A stretch of DNA of 53,938 nt from Clostridium sp. CAG:221 (GTDB lineage Bacteria; Bacillota; Clostridia; Clostridiales; Clostridiaceae): contig FR883416.1 in assembly GCA_000435835.1 (NCBI GenBank), forward strand, positions 16,500 through 70,437. The letters run 5' to 3'. Every line of letters starts with the position of its first letter. Position 1 is the stretch's first letter. Below the pieces are notes generated by a model. That model made no database searches. It saw nothing but the letters and a program-made list of their open reading frames with translations, and was not told the origin of the DNA. Below, piece by piece: positions 28,514 through 36,497 of the stretch. The position numbers and the translations under genes are program-made.

Positions 28514-28699
28514 TTATCTTAACCCACTTTCATATTGTTCTACCATTCTCTTAACCATTTCGCCACCAACGGAACCACATTGTCTTGAAGTTAAATCTCC
28601 ATTATATTCTTTAAATGGCACTCCTAACTCCATTGCTACTTCGTTCTTGAATGCGTTTAAACCTTGTTTTGCTTCTGGAACTAATGCTTTATTTGACAT
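28514..28699 (-). CDS. Alpha/beta-type small acid-soluble spore protein
   Basis: A 61-aa SASP. It shows the family's LVPEAKQGLNAFKNEVAMELG helix, the GDLTSRQ-GSVGGEMVKRM region with the conserved germination-protease site (around FKNEVAMELG), and a short tail. These proteins saturate DNA in the forespore and protect it from UV and chemical damage, then serve as amino-acid reserve. An AGGAGG sits 8 nt before the ATG. Transcription should depend on sigma-G; I could not point to a convincing promoter. Proof that the organism sporulates. Confidence 0.95.
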   Translation of the reverse strand: MSNKALVPEAKQGLNAFKNEVAMELGVPFKEYNGDLTSRQCGSVGGEMVKRMVEQYESGLR

Positions 28700-28902
28700 T
28701 ACAGATTCCTCCTTTGGCTACCGGTCTATATAAACAAGAGTATAAATAAAATCCTTCTTTGCGAATTTTATTTTTATCTCCTGTTTACACTATTATATTG
28801 CCCAGGCATCTTTATATTATGCATATAAAAATTTATAAAGAATAATATTTTTTTCCTAACAAAAAATAATACTGTTTATAAATATAATTTAGGAGGTTTA
28901 AT

Positions 28903-29739
28903 ATGAAAATTAAAACTATAAAATTCTGCAGTCTTTTTCTATACGTTTTACTAATTTTTCAATTAGTATCAGCCTTTCCAATATCCTTTAGCAATAAAAA
29001 TGAAACTTTAATTGTGAAAGATAGTGATGCAATCACTGGACTTCCAAATCGTTTTAGAGATTTAACTAATTTAAATATTTCAGGTAGTGCACAATTTACA
29101 CCTTCTCAAATAGAAAATATAAAAAACTCCATAAATAAACCTGATATATGCATAGTTGATTTAAGACAAGAATCTCATGGATTTATAAATGATTTAGCTA
29201 TCAGCTTCTACAGCATTGGTAAAGATTTAAATAATGGATTTACCACAGAAGAAACCATTTCTACTGAAGATAAATTATTAAATTCCATTAAGCAAAATTC
29301 ACAAATAAATATATATGATAAACTTGGTAAAGTTTTAACTAATATTACTGTTGATTCTGTTTCCACTGAAAATAATGCAATTAATAAAAATGGGTTAAAA
29401 TATCAGCGTTTTGCTGTTAAGGATGGTGGAATTCCATCTACTACTGTAATAGATGATTTTGTAGATTTTATTAAAAATAAACCTGAAGGACAACATCTTC
29501 ATTTCCATTGTGATGCAGGTGAGGGGCGAACTACTACTTTTATGGTATTATATCAAATTATGACTGATAACGGTAATTTATCTTTAGATCAAATTTTATG
29601 TTATCAATATAATATGGGTGGAATTACCTTGACTGATGATATAGATAGAGCTTATTTCCTAAATGCCTTTTATAATTATGTTGAAGAAAATAAAACTGAC
29701 AACTATAGTATTAAATTTTCTCAATGGATTAAACAATGA
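28903..29739 (+). CDS. Secreted PTP-like phytase (cysteine phytase family)
   Basis: A 278-aa exported phosphatase. A signal peptide covers about residues 1-24 (hydrophobic core LFLYVLLIFQLVSA). The active-site P-loop is HCDAGEGR, with Cys203 as the nucleophile and Arg209, followed by TTTFM as in PTP-like phytases. The family's substrate-binding block DLRQESHGFINDLAISFYS lies at 86-104, and Asp174 in KDGGIPS is the probable general acid. By family, these enzymes remove phosphates from myo-inositol hexakisphosphate or related inositol phosphates. It stands alone with AGGAGG before the ATG and a strong shared terminator. True phytase activity is inferred. Confidence 0.85.
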   Translation: MKIKTIKFCSLFLYVLLIFQLVSAFPISFSNKNETLIVKDSDAITGLPNRFRDLTNLNISGSAQFTPSQIENIKNSINKPDICIVDLRQESHGFINDLAISFYSIGKDLNNGFTTEETISTEDKLLNSIKQNSQINIYDKLGKVLTNITVDSVSTENNAINKNGLKYQRFAVKDGGIPSTTVIDDFVDFIKNKPEGQHLHFHCDAGEGRTTTFMVLYQIMTDNGNLSLDQILCYQYNMGGITLTDDIDRAYFLNAFYNYVEENKTDNYSIKFSQWIKQ

Positions 29740-29777
29740 AAATACGGAGCTGAAAAAATTCAGCTCCGTATTTTTTT
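29739..29777. terminator. Bidirectional terminator between phytase and licT genes
   Basis: A perfect 14-bp GC-containing stem (AATACGGAGCTGAA / TTCAGCTCCGTATT) bordered by A and T runs, between two convergent genes. Confidence 0.92.
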
Positions 29778-30624
29778 AATTTTCTCTTGCAGCTAAAACA
29801 ACTCTATGAATATGCATTGTTAAATATATTATCTCATCTTCATTAACTTCATAATTATAAGTATTTTCTATATATTCTTTTATCTTCAGTGCACATTTAT
29901 AAGCTTCAGGATAGCTATTTTCAATAATCTTTGCAAAGATTTCATCACTAGTACTCTCATCTTTGCTATTAGTAATAATTCTCTTAGTGAAATATTTTAA
30001 ATGAGTAAGCAATCTATCATAATTCAAATCATCCTCATTAAATTCTAATTGATAGTTTAATCTGATAATTTGTAAGATTTCCTTTATTATCTTAGTAGAA
30101 GTAATTGATTCAGTGGTATTTCTATTATATGCTGCATTAACAAAATGAAGTGCTATAAAGCCTGCTTCATCTTCTGGAAGATCTATTCCTAATCGTTCAT
30201 TTAAATATTCAACAGCCCATAATGCCACTTTAAATTCTTTTTTATGTATTCTTCTAATTTCATTAAGTAAATCATTTTTTAAACTTATATTATTTTTAAA
30301 CCTTTTTATAGCAAATGCTATATGATCTGATAATGAAATATATATTTGCTTGTCTAATTCTGTGTCTAATTCTTTAGATGCATAAGAAATTATTTCATCA
30401 GCAAGTTCAAAGACACCTTCAGGTATTTGATTGATAAGTTTTTTTATCTTATCACCTAGGGTCTTGTCTTCTACCATAAATCTTTTTTCAATTTTACTTT
30501 CGTCAATTTCTTGCCCTATTTTTTTACCAAAGGCTATTCCTTGCCCCATTAGAATTATTTCTTTCCTTGTCTTTGGTTCTATAGATACAACAACATTATT
30601 ATTTAATACCTTTTCTACTATCAT
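29776..30624 (-). CDS. licT: BglG/LicT-family transcription antiterminator
   Basis: A 282-aa regulator with an N-terminal RNA-binding CAT domain (1-55: MIVEKVLNNNVVVSI...MGQGIAFGKKIG) and two PTS regulation domains (about 65-170 and 172-280). Conserved regulatory histidines are visible in SDHIAFAIKR, ALHFVNAAYN, THLKYF and TMHIHR. Such proteins bind an RNA antiterminator upstream of sugar PTS genes when phosphorylated by HPr and not by the sugar permease. No PTS gene is in the window, so its target is elsewhere or it only controls itself. Gene symbol reflects the subfamily, not a proven beta-glucoside role. Confidence 0.85.
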   Translation of the reverse strand: MIVEKVLNNNVVVSIEPKTRKEIILMGQGIAFGKKIGQEIDESKIEKRFMVEDKTLGDKIKKLINQIPEGVFELADEIISYASKELDTELDKQIYISLSDHIAFAIKRFKNNISLKNDLLNEIRRIHKKEFKVALWAVEYLNERLGIDLPEDEAGFIALHFVNAAYNRNTTESITSTKIIKEILQIIRLNYQLEFNEDDLNYDRLLTHLKYFTKRIITNSKDESTSDEIFAKIIENSYPEAYKCALKIKEYIENTYNYEVNEDEIIYLTMHIHRVVLAAREN

Positions 30625-30652
30625 TGATTACCTCATATTCTACATAAAATAT

Positions 30653-30684
30653 AAAAACCTAAACTAAGCTCATCTTAATTTAGG
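30653..30684 (-). promoter_or_regulatory. Attenuator-like hairpin in the licT leader
   Basis: In minus reading CCTAAA...TTTAGG with an inner TAAG/CTTA stem, followed by five T, lies between a promoter and the licT start. It could end transcription early. I do not see a canonical ribonucleic antiterminator (RAT) sequence overlapping it, so LicT autoregulation is only a possibility. Confidence 0.55.
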
Positions 30685-30704
30685 CATCTATATTATTTTA
30701 TTAT

Positions 30705-30733
30705 ATACTATCATTACATAAAAACGTTGTCAA
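30705..30733 (-). promoter_or_regulatory. Sigma-A-type promoter of licT
   Basis: Minus-strand TTGACA (30728-30733), 17-nt spacer and TAGTAT (30705-30710), upstream of the attenuator-like hairpin and licT. The -35 is a perfect match, the -10 a fair one. Confidence 0.55.
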
Positions 30734-30749
30734 CGTATAAGTAAACCTT

Positions 30750-31673
30750 TTATTTCAATTGTTTTACAGGTAATAAAATAGAAAATTCACTTCCTTTTCC
30801 CAGTTCGCTTTTTACTACTAGGTCTCCTTTATGTAATTCAATTATCTGTTTAGTTAGCATTAAGCCAATTCCGCTTCCACCAAATTCTTCACTTTTCTTA
30901 TTATAAGCTTGTTCAAATCTATTAAAAATTTCATTTATATCTTTTTCAGATATGCCAATGCCAGAATCTATAATGGATATTTTAACCTTATCGTTTAAAT
31001 CTGATATCCTAATAATTATCTTTCCCCCTTCCGGAGTAAACTTCATAGCATTTCCAATTAAGTTTATCAAGCATTTTTCAATATCATTTATATCACATTC
31101 TATAATTTTTTCTTCAATTTCCGGATCTATAATTAATTCTATTCCTTTAGCTTCAATATATTCCTTCATAGAAAGAGCTAAATCTTCTACAAAGAATACA
31201 ATTTCATGCTCCATAATATCAATATTATACATCTCTTCTTGGATTTTAGATAGATCAATTATATCATTAATAAGTTTAAGTAGCCTTTTAGAATTTCCTC
31301 TTAAGATATCCATATAGTTATTTAATTTATCTTTATCTATATTTTCATTTCTTGAATTTAAATTAGTTATAAGTTGTTCTGTAGATAATATTATATTTAA
31401 TGGAGTTCTAAGTTCATGAGATAAATTCATAAAGTAATTATTTTTATCGATTTCTTTTGAATCTCTTTGTTCTTTTAAATTATTATTTTTATAACTTAAT
31501 ATAATTATTATACAAGTTATAAGCATTAGCAATGATATAATTGAAATTATATTTGATGTTAACGTGCTTTCTTCTATGATAAAACTATACAAGTTAGTAC
31601 TTAAAATAATAACCATTAATATACTAAGAATAATCAATAAAAATTGCTCTTTATTTTTCTTCATAATTATCAT
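30750..31673 (-). CDS. Membrane sensor histidine kinase (orphan)
   Basis: A 307-aa kinase with two membrane helices (about 9-32 and 40-60) and almost no extracellular loop, then a HisKA domain with phospho-acceptor His86 in NLSHELRTP and a HATPase domain: NLIGNAMKFTPEGG (N box), DSGIGI (G1) and GGSGIGLMLT (G2). The small sensor region suggests sensing within or near the membrane. No response regulator gene is adjacent. The start at 31673 or the ATG at 31664 are both possible, since the GGGG Shine-Dalgarno is 3 or 12 nt away. The signal and target are unknown. Confidence 0.87.
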   Translation of the reverse strand: MIIMKKNKEQFLLIILSILMVIILSTNLYSFIIEESTLTSNIISIISLLMLITCIIIILSYKNNNLKEQRDSKEIDKNNYFMNLSHELRTPLNIILSTEQLITNLNSRNENIDKDKLNNYMDILRGNSKRLLKLINDIIDLSKIQEEMYNIDIMEHEIVFFVEDLALSMKEYIEAKGIELIIDPEIEEKIIECDINDIEKCLINLIGNAMKFTPEGGKIIIRISDLNDKVKISIIDSGIGISEKDINEIFNRFEQAYNKKSEEFGGSGIGLMLTKQIIELHKGDLVVKSELGKGSEFSILLPVKQLK

Positions 31674-31769
31674 ATACCCCTTTTTTATAAATTATATCAA
31701 TTTATCTATTATTTTACAACATATACCTTAATTCTACCTTACTAACTAAAACTTTTATATAAATTTACA

Positions 31770-31799
31770 AAAAAAAAGTTAGTATAAATACTAACTTTT
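31770..31799 (-). terminator. Terminator of tRNA-Trp copy 1
   Basis: AAAAAGTTAGTAT / ATACTAACTTTTT stem directly behind the tRNA 3' end, with A/T runs on both sides. The identical hairpin follows tRNA-Trp copy 2. Confidence 0.85.
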
Positions 31800-31802
31800 T
31801 TG

Positions 31803-31877
31803 TGGCAGGGGCAGTAGGATTTGAACCCACAACCAATGGTTTTGGAGACCACTACTCTACCGTTGAGCCATACCCCT
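31803..31877 (-). tRNA. tRNA-Trp (anticodon CCA), copy 1
   Basis: A 75-nt cloverleaf with encoded 3' CCA. The acceptor arms AGGGGTA / TGCCCCT pair over 7 bp, the anticodon stem is TGGT/ACCA with loop CTCCAAA giving anticodon CCA, and the T arm contains GGTTCAAAT. The gene is identical to the copy at 35799-35873. Confidence 0.96.
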
Positions 31878-31889
31878 TCGACAAAAGTT

Positions 31890-31919
31890 ATTTTATCATA
31901 GTCCACAATAATATGTCAA
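31890..31919 (-). promoter_or_regulatory. Promoter of tRNA-Trp copy 1
   Basis: Minus-strand TTGACA (31914-31919), 18-nt spacer and TAAAAT (31890-31895), about 12 nt from the tRNA 5' end. Confidence 0.65.
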
Positions 31920-31951
31920 CAAGTTTTTTCATACAATAACAAAGTTTTTAT

Positions 31952-32086
31952 TAATGATGAACTTAAATAATGATGAATGATGAATTGTGGAATAAACTCC
32001 TTTAAGGGAGTTTAGAAATATATATTTTTTAGAAACTCTATGAGTTTCAACCTTAATTCATCATTCGTAATTCATCATTCATCATT
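31952..32086. repeat. Intergenic palindromic repeat, copy 4
   Basis: Fourth copy, between tRNA-Trp and recQ. Left heptads AATGATGAATGATGAATT, hairpins AAACTCC ttta GGGAGTTT and GAAACTC tat GAGTTTC separated by a TATATATTTTTT tract, right heptads ATTCATCATTCGTAATTC. Together with the tRNA gene it fills the 436-base gap between 31674 and 32109. Confidence 0.87.
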
Positions 32087-32112
32087 AAATAAATTTCCCT
32101 GAAATTTATTTA
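32087..32112 (-). terminator. AT-only inverted repeat overlapping the recQ stop codon
   Basis: AAATAAATTTC / GAAATTTATTT, an 11-bp perfect stem with a short loop reaching into the recQ stop codon. It has almost no GC and no clear T run, so its terminator function is weak. Confidence 0.45.
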
Positions 32113-34281
32113 AGAGGCTGATTCTTCAATTATCTTTTTAAGAATGATTCCTTTTATAGCATCATAGCTTATATTGCTTGGAACCTCTTCCTTTATTGCC
32201 TTAAGTTTATTAAATCCAACATTATTAATGGCTTCCTTTACTACTATCTCATCTTCTTCATTAAATATTTCACTGAAGTCTATATTAAAATCTATGCTAT
32301 TTCCTTCACTGATATATTTTTCAACATGAGAAATTATTGTGGAAAGAGTCAAGGCTCTTTCTCCTGCAACCTTTCTTAAACTACCACATCTCCTTAAGAT
32401 ATCCACTGTATTTATATATGATTTTTCTTTAATACTTTTTGTTCCATCTATATTATTTTTCTCTATCGATATATCTCCTTTTACTTTTGAAATCCATGTA
32501 TGATTTATATTATTACAATTTATATAGCTTATTATTTTTTCAATAAATCTGTCTCCATACTTATCAAATTTTCTTTCACCAACACCACTAACCTCTAACA
32601 TTTGTTCTTTATTTACAGGCATTCTTGAACTTAATTCTTTTAATGTACTATCTCCAAATACCATATATGGTGGCACATTTTCATCAACTGCAATTTCATG
32701 TCTTAACTTTCTTAATATTTCAAACAACTCATTATCAACTGTAAAGCTAGCTTTATTAATCTTATGTTCTCTAATCCACACAGTCCTTTGTCCTTTTACT
32801 ATCTCTATGGAATTATTATTTAAGCTAACTACAGGATATTCTCCCCCATAATTTAAATATCCTAAAGCAATTAAGATATTAATAAACTCTGTAAGCTCAT
32901 CCTTTGAATATTCCTTCATTATGCCATAAGTACTAACTTCATTTAATTTTAAATCTAATAGTTTTTTATTTTTTGAGCCACGTAAAACATCTACAAGCAT
33001 TCCAACACCATATCCTCTTTTCACCCTATATACGCAAGATATAACCTTTTGAGCATCTATAGTCTTATCTTCCTTACGTTGCTCTGTATCGCAATTACTG
33101 CATTTATTACAGTTCTCTTCATAATTTTCTCCAAAATAATTAAGAATATATTTTCTATAACATTCTTGTGTATATATTAGGTTTACCATAGTCTGAAGCT
33201 TTGCATATTCGTTTTCTTTTCTAACGCCATTAGAAGTACCAATATCTATAATATATCTTTGTGTCTGTACATCAGAAGGTGAGAAAAGCATTATACATTC
33301 ACTTTCCTCGCCATCCCTACCAGCTCTTCCTATTTCCTGATAATATCCTTCCAAACTTTTTGGCATATTATAATGTATTACATATCTAATATCAGGTTTA
33401 TCTATTCCCATTCCAAAAGCATTAGTAGCTACCATCACATCAGCCTTATCATAAATAAATCTTTCCTGTGCCTCTTTACGCTCTTCATCATTTAATCCAG
33501 CATGATATCTTTCAGCTTTTATATTATTTGCTATAAGCATTTCATATACCATATCTACATCTTTTCTTGTGGCGCAATAAACTATTCCACTTGCACCATC
33601 GCTACTACTTATGTAATTTAAAATATACTGTTTCTTTATTACAGCTTTTTCTATGGTTATTTTTAAGTTCTTTCTATCAAACCCTGTAATAAAAACTTTC
33701 GGTTCATTAAGCTTTAATAAGTTTATGATATCTCTTCTAACTTCTTCAGTTGCAGTAGCTGTAAAAGCTGTTATTATTGGTCTATCCACTAATAAATCAA
33801 TAAATCTACTTATTCTCCTATAGCTACTTCTAAAATCATGTCCCCATTGTGATATACAATGTGCTTCATCTATGGCAATTTGTGCTACTTTTACTCTTGT
33901 TATAAAATTTAAGAACTCAGTTAATTCCAATCTTTCTGGTGCAACATAAAGAATTTTTACCTCATCTTCAATTACATCATTTAATATACTATTAATTTCA
34001 CTATCACTTAAAGTTGAATTTATATACGCACTTTTAATGCCCATATTCTTAATATTATCAACTTGATCTTTCATCAATGATATTAAGGGAGAGATTATAA
34101 TAGTGAGTCCCTCTAATATAAGTGCAGGAATCTGATAACATATAGACTTTCCTCCACCTGTTGGCATAATTGTTACCACATCTTTACCCTCTAAAATATA
34201 TGTGATGATTTCTTCTTGCTTTTCTCTAAATGAATCATATCCATAATACTCTTTAAGGACTTGTCGTGCTCTATTTATCAT
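32110..34281 (-). CDS. recQ: ATP-dependent DNA helicase RecQ
   Basis: A 723-aa 3'-5' DNA helicase. Motifs: Walker A TIMPTGGGKSICYQ, DEAH box AIDEAHCISQWGHDFR, TATATEEVR, and motif VI EIGRAGRDGEESE. A zinc site (CYRKYIL...CNKCSNC) and winged helix follow, then an HRDC domain (about 515-595, containing VSGVGERKFDKYG) and a C-terminal helix-turn-helix region (CGSLRKVAGERALTLSTI). This full RecQ-RQC-HRDC layout is that of recombination/replication-restart helicases. GAGGAG lies 7 nt before the ATG. Confidence 0.95.
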   Translation of the reverse strand: MINRARQVLKEYYGYDSFREKQEEIITYILEGKDVVTIMPTGGGKSICYQIPALILEGLTIIISPLISLMKDQVDNIKNMGIKSAYINSTLSDSEINSILNDVIEDEVKILYVAPERLELTEFLNFITRVKVAQIAIDEAHCISQWGHDFRSSYRRISRFIDLLVDRPIITAFTATATEEVRRDIINLLKLNEPKVFITGFDRKNLKITIEKAVIKKQYILNYISSSDGASGIVYCATRKDVDMVYEMLIANNIKAERYHAGLNDEERKEAQERFIYDKADVMVATNAFGMGIDKPDIRYVIHYNMPKSLEGYYQEIGRAGRDGEESECIMLFSPSDVQTQRYIIDIGTSNGVRKENEYAKLQTMVNLIYTQECYRKYILNYFGENYEENCNKCSNCDTEQRKEDKTIDAQKVISCVYRVKRGYGVGMLVDVLRGSKNKKLLDLKLNEVSTYGIMKEYSKDELTEFINILIALGYLNYGGEYPVVSLNNNSIEIVKGQRTVWIREHKINKASFTVDNELFEILRKLRHEIAVDENVPPYMVFGDSTLKELSSRMPVNKEQMLEVSGVGERKFDKYGDRFIEKIISYINCNNINHTWISKVKGDISIEKNNIDGTKSIKEKSYINTVDILRRCGSLRKVAGERALTLSTIISHVEKYISEGNSIDFNIDFSEIFNEEDEIVVKEAINNVGFNKLKAIKEEVPSNISYDAIKGIILKKIIEESAS

Positions 34282-34371
34282 CTAATCACTCCTCACTTTT
34301 CTTTTTTATTTAAAAGTATTAACATTCTTTATCATTCTATTCAAACATTTGTTCTTTTATTACTTTTCTAA

Positions 34372-34422
34372 GCATTAACATGAATAATACTTGCTAAAAC
34401 AATAATATTATCATGTTAATGC
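34372..34422. promoter_or_regulatory. 12-bp dyad upstream of recQ
   Basis: GCATTAACATGA (34372-34383) is repeated inverted as TCATGTTAATGC (34411-34422), with a further 6-bp AT pairing inside. No T run follows, so it is not a normal terminator. It may be a cruciform or protein-binding site between the lysozyme gene and recQ. Confidence 0.4.
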
Positions 34423-34469
34423 AGACTTAATATAAAATATCAAGTATTTTTATTTTCTTATATAATCAA

Positions 34470-35594
34470 TTATACATATAAAACTTGCCCTACATATATT
34501 AAATTTGGATCACTTATATTATTTAAAGTAACCAAATTTGCTACTGTTGTACCAAATTTTGCTGCTATATAGCTTAAAGTATCGCCTGCCTGAACTGTAT
34601 AAGTCCTACTGCTGTTTCCTGATGATGGTATCTTTAAAACTTGCCCTACATATATTAAATTTGGATCACTTATATTATTTAATGATACTAAATTAGCTAC
34701 TGTTGTACCAAATCTTGCTGCTATGCCGCTTAAAGTATCTCCAGCTTGCACTACATAAGTTATTCCTGAACCTGAGCCTGAAGAAGACTTATCTGAAAAA
34801 TATAATATTTGCCCTACTGTTATTAAGTTAGGATTAGAAATGTTATTCCATCTTACAAGCTGATCTACTGTAACGCCAAAATCATTGGCAATGGCACTTA
34901 AAGTATCCCCACTCTTCACTGTATAAGTTCCATCTGCATTCTTTGTTCTTCCTACTGGTGCTGGACTTACTCCGCCTGTACTTCCTCCACCTGTATTTCC
35001 TCCGCTGCTTGGAGTTCCAATAAACATTCCATCATAAAAATTATTTAAATCTACATATCCATTTATACCAGGAATTATTCCTTGATCTGAATATTGATGT
35101 CCTACAAATCCAGTCCAAATTCCTCTTAATGTTGGAGTTGATACATAATAATATGCAACCCAAAGTCCATAATTTAAAAGATTTATATCTGTAAGGTTAT
35201 CTCCTGCAAAATATGCTCCTGAATATATTACACAATCTAAACCTAAAACTTGCTTTACTCTATTAATAAATAATAAAACCTGATTATTTATATCTGCTAC
35301 TGGTACTTCAACATCAATTACAGGTTTTATGGTCATTCTATCTTTATATCTATTTATTACACTACAAAAATAATCTGCTTCTGCTATTCCCTGTCCTCTG
35401 AAAAAATGATAAAATCCAACTTTTAGACCTGCATTTAGTGCTCCAGAAGCTTGACTATCAAAATACATATTTGTATACATAGTACTTTCAGTAGCTTTCA
35501 CAATACATATTTCAATTCCACTATTTCTTACAGCTGAAAAATCAATATTGTACCCTTGATAGCTAGAAATATCAATCCCTTTATAACTACTCAC
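34470..35594 (-). CDS. GH25 lysozyme (muramidase) with three LysM domains
   Basis: A 374-aa cell-wall hydrolase. The GH25 domain covers about 4-190, with GIDISSYQG (Asp8) and VIDVEV (Asp94, Glu96) as the catalytic acids. A Gly/Ser-rich linker leads to LysM domains at 224-266, 280-322 and 331-374, each with a GDTLSxIA core. It would cut the glycan strand between MurNAc and GlcNAc while LysM grips the wall. There is no signal peptide, as in endolysin-type autolysins. The start is GTG at 35594: an AGGAGG lies 8 nt before it, and the longer frame to 35729 runs through non-coding DNA. Confidence 0.9.
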   Translation of the reverse strand: MSSYKGIDISSYQGYNIDFSAVRNSGIEICIVKATESTMYTNMYFDSQASGALNAGLKVGFYHFFRGQGIAEADYFCSVINRYKDRMTIKPVIDVEVPVADINNQVLLFINRVKQVLGLDCVIYSGAYFAGDNLTDINLLNYGLWVAYYYVSTPTLRGIWTGFVGHQYSDQGIIPGINGYVDLNNFYDGMFIGTPSSGGNTGGGSTGGVSPAPVGRTKNADGTYTVKSGDTLSAIANDFGVTVDQLVRWNNISNPNLITVGQILYFSDKSSSGSGSGITYVVQAGDTLSGIAARFGTTVANLVSLNNISDPNLIYVGQVLKIPSSGNSSRTYTVQAGDTLSYIAAKFGTTVANLVTLNNISDPNLIYVGQVLYV

Positions 35595-35714
35595 GTTTTC
35601 ATCCTCCTTGCTTTTTATATAAGAATACTTCTTTCCTCTTATATAATATTTACATAAAGGTTGAAATGTTAAAAAATAGTAATTATTTTTATATAAATAT
35701 ATATTTTTATACAT

Positions 35715-35758
35715 AAAAAAAACTAGCAAGTAATACTTGCTAGTTTTACTGGCAGGGG
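35715..35758 (-). pseudogene. Leftover tRNA 3' end with its own terminator
   Basis: In minus reading, CCCCTGCCA (35750-35758), the last nine bases of tRNA-Trp including CCA, stands alone, followed by GT and a terminator hairpin (CTAGCAAG stem, 35719-35747) unlike that of the intact copies. It looks like the tail of a former tRNA-Trp gene displaced by the duplicated cassette next to it. Confidence 0.6.
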
Positions 35759-35764
35759 ATTTAC

Positions 35765-35797
35765 AAAAAAAAAGTTAGTATAAATACTAACTTTTTT
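35765..35797 (-). terminator. Terminator of tRNA-Trp copy 2
   Basis: The same AGTTAGTAT / ATACTAACT hairpin and flanks as at copy 1; the identity extends beyond the hairpin by several bases. Confidence 0.85.
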
Positions 35798-35798
35798 G

Positions 35799-35873
35799 TG
35801 GCAGGGGCAGTAGGATTTGAACCCACAACCAATGGTTTTGGAGACCACTACTCTACCGTTGAGCCATACCCCT
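35799..35873 (-). tRNA. tRNA-Trp (anticodon CCA), copy 2
   Basis: A 75-nt tRNA identical to copy 1, with the same terminator but a different promoter region. With the leftover tail and promoter it fills the 441-base gap between the lysozyme and tsaE genes. Confidence 0.96.
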
Positions 35874-35886
35874 AAGTACAGTGTAT

Positions 35887-35915
35887 ATTATATAATAAAA
35901 TATTACAAAAAGCAA
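35887..35915 (-). promoter_or_regulatory. Promoter of tRNA-Trp copy 2
   Basis: Minus-strand TTGCTT (35910-35915), 17-nt spacer and a perfect TATAAT (35887-35892), unrelated in sequence to the promoter of copy 1. Confidence 0.6.
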
Positions 35916-36035
35916 TATTTTTATTCTAATTTATTATAATTCTTTTCTTTTTTATATATTTTGGATAGAATATAAATTAGAGAAATATTAGCTTAATTAA
36001 TATAATTACGCTTTATTGTTGAAAGGAGAGGAAAG

Positions 36036-36497
36036 ATGATTTTTTCTGTTAGTAATATAGAAGAAACTACTTCCATAGGTTATGAACTTGGAAAATTACT
36101 TAATGCTGGAGATATTATCTGTCTAACTGGTGATTTAGGTACTGGTAAAACTCATATAACAAAAGGAATTGCTAAAGGCCTTGGCATTGATGAATACATA
36201 ACAAGTCCAACATTTACAATTGTTAACGAATACGATTCTGGAAGATTAAAATTAAATCACTTTGATGTTTACAGAGTTTCAGACCCTGATGAAATATATG
36301 CTATTGGTTTTGATGATTATATATTTTCAGATGCAGTTTCAATAATTGAATGGGCCAACTATATAGAAGATATTCTACCAAAGGAATATTTACATATTCA
36401 TATTGAAAAAAATCTTGATAATGGAGAAAATTTCAGAACCATTACATTAACACCATATGGTGAAAGATACAATTACATAAAGGAGTTAAAAATATGA
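36036..36497 (+). CDS. tsaE: tRNA threonylcarbamoyladenosine biosynthesis ATPase TsaE
   Basis: A 153-aa P-loop ATPase. Walker A is TGDLGTGKTH (about 31-40), followed by the family's TSPTFTIVNEY and HFDVYR blocks. With TsaB and TsaD it makes t6A at position 37 of ANN-decoding tRNAs. It overlaps tsaB by 4 nt (ATGA). AGGAG lies before the ATG. tsaD is not in this window. Confidence 0.96.
   Translation: MIFSVSNIEETTSIGYELGKLLNAGDIICLTGDLGTGKTHITKGIAKGLGIDEYITSPTFTIVNEYDSGRLKLNHFDVYRVSDPDEIYAIGFDDYIFSDAVSIIEWANYIEDILPKEYLHIHIEKNLDNGENFRTITLTPYGERYNYIKELKI

Noticed and set aside
28432..28518. A stretch of about 28 codons on the minus strand after the SASP gene, in another frame, reading like a hydrophilic protein tail (DKPQRYEITRKGQCLERMET...).
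   Set aside because: It has no start codon at its beginning, follows an in-frame stop, and a run of this length is expected by chance. It could be a remnant gene end, but nothing supports it.
28700..28800. A sigma-G promoter for the spore-protein gene.
   Set aside because: A TATACTC-like -10 exists, but no acceptable -35 lies at the right distance, so I do not report it.
35594..35729. N-terminal extension of the lysozyme reading frame.
   Set aside because: It runs through AT-rich non-coding DNA towards the tRNA tail terminator; the GTG at 35594 has a perfect ribosome-binding site and matches the GH25 start.
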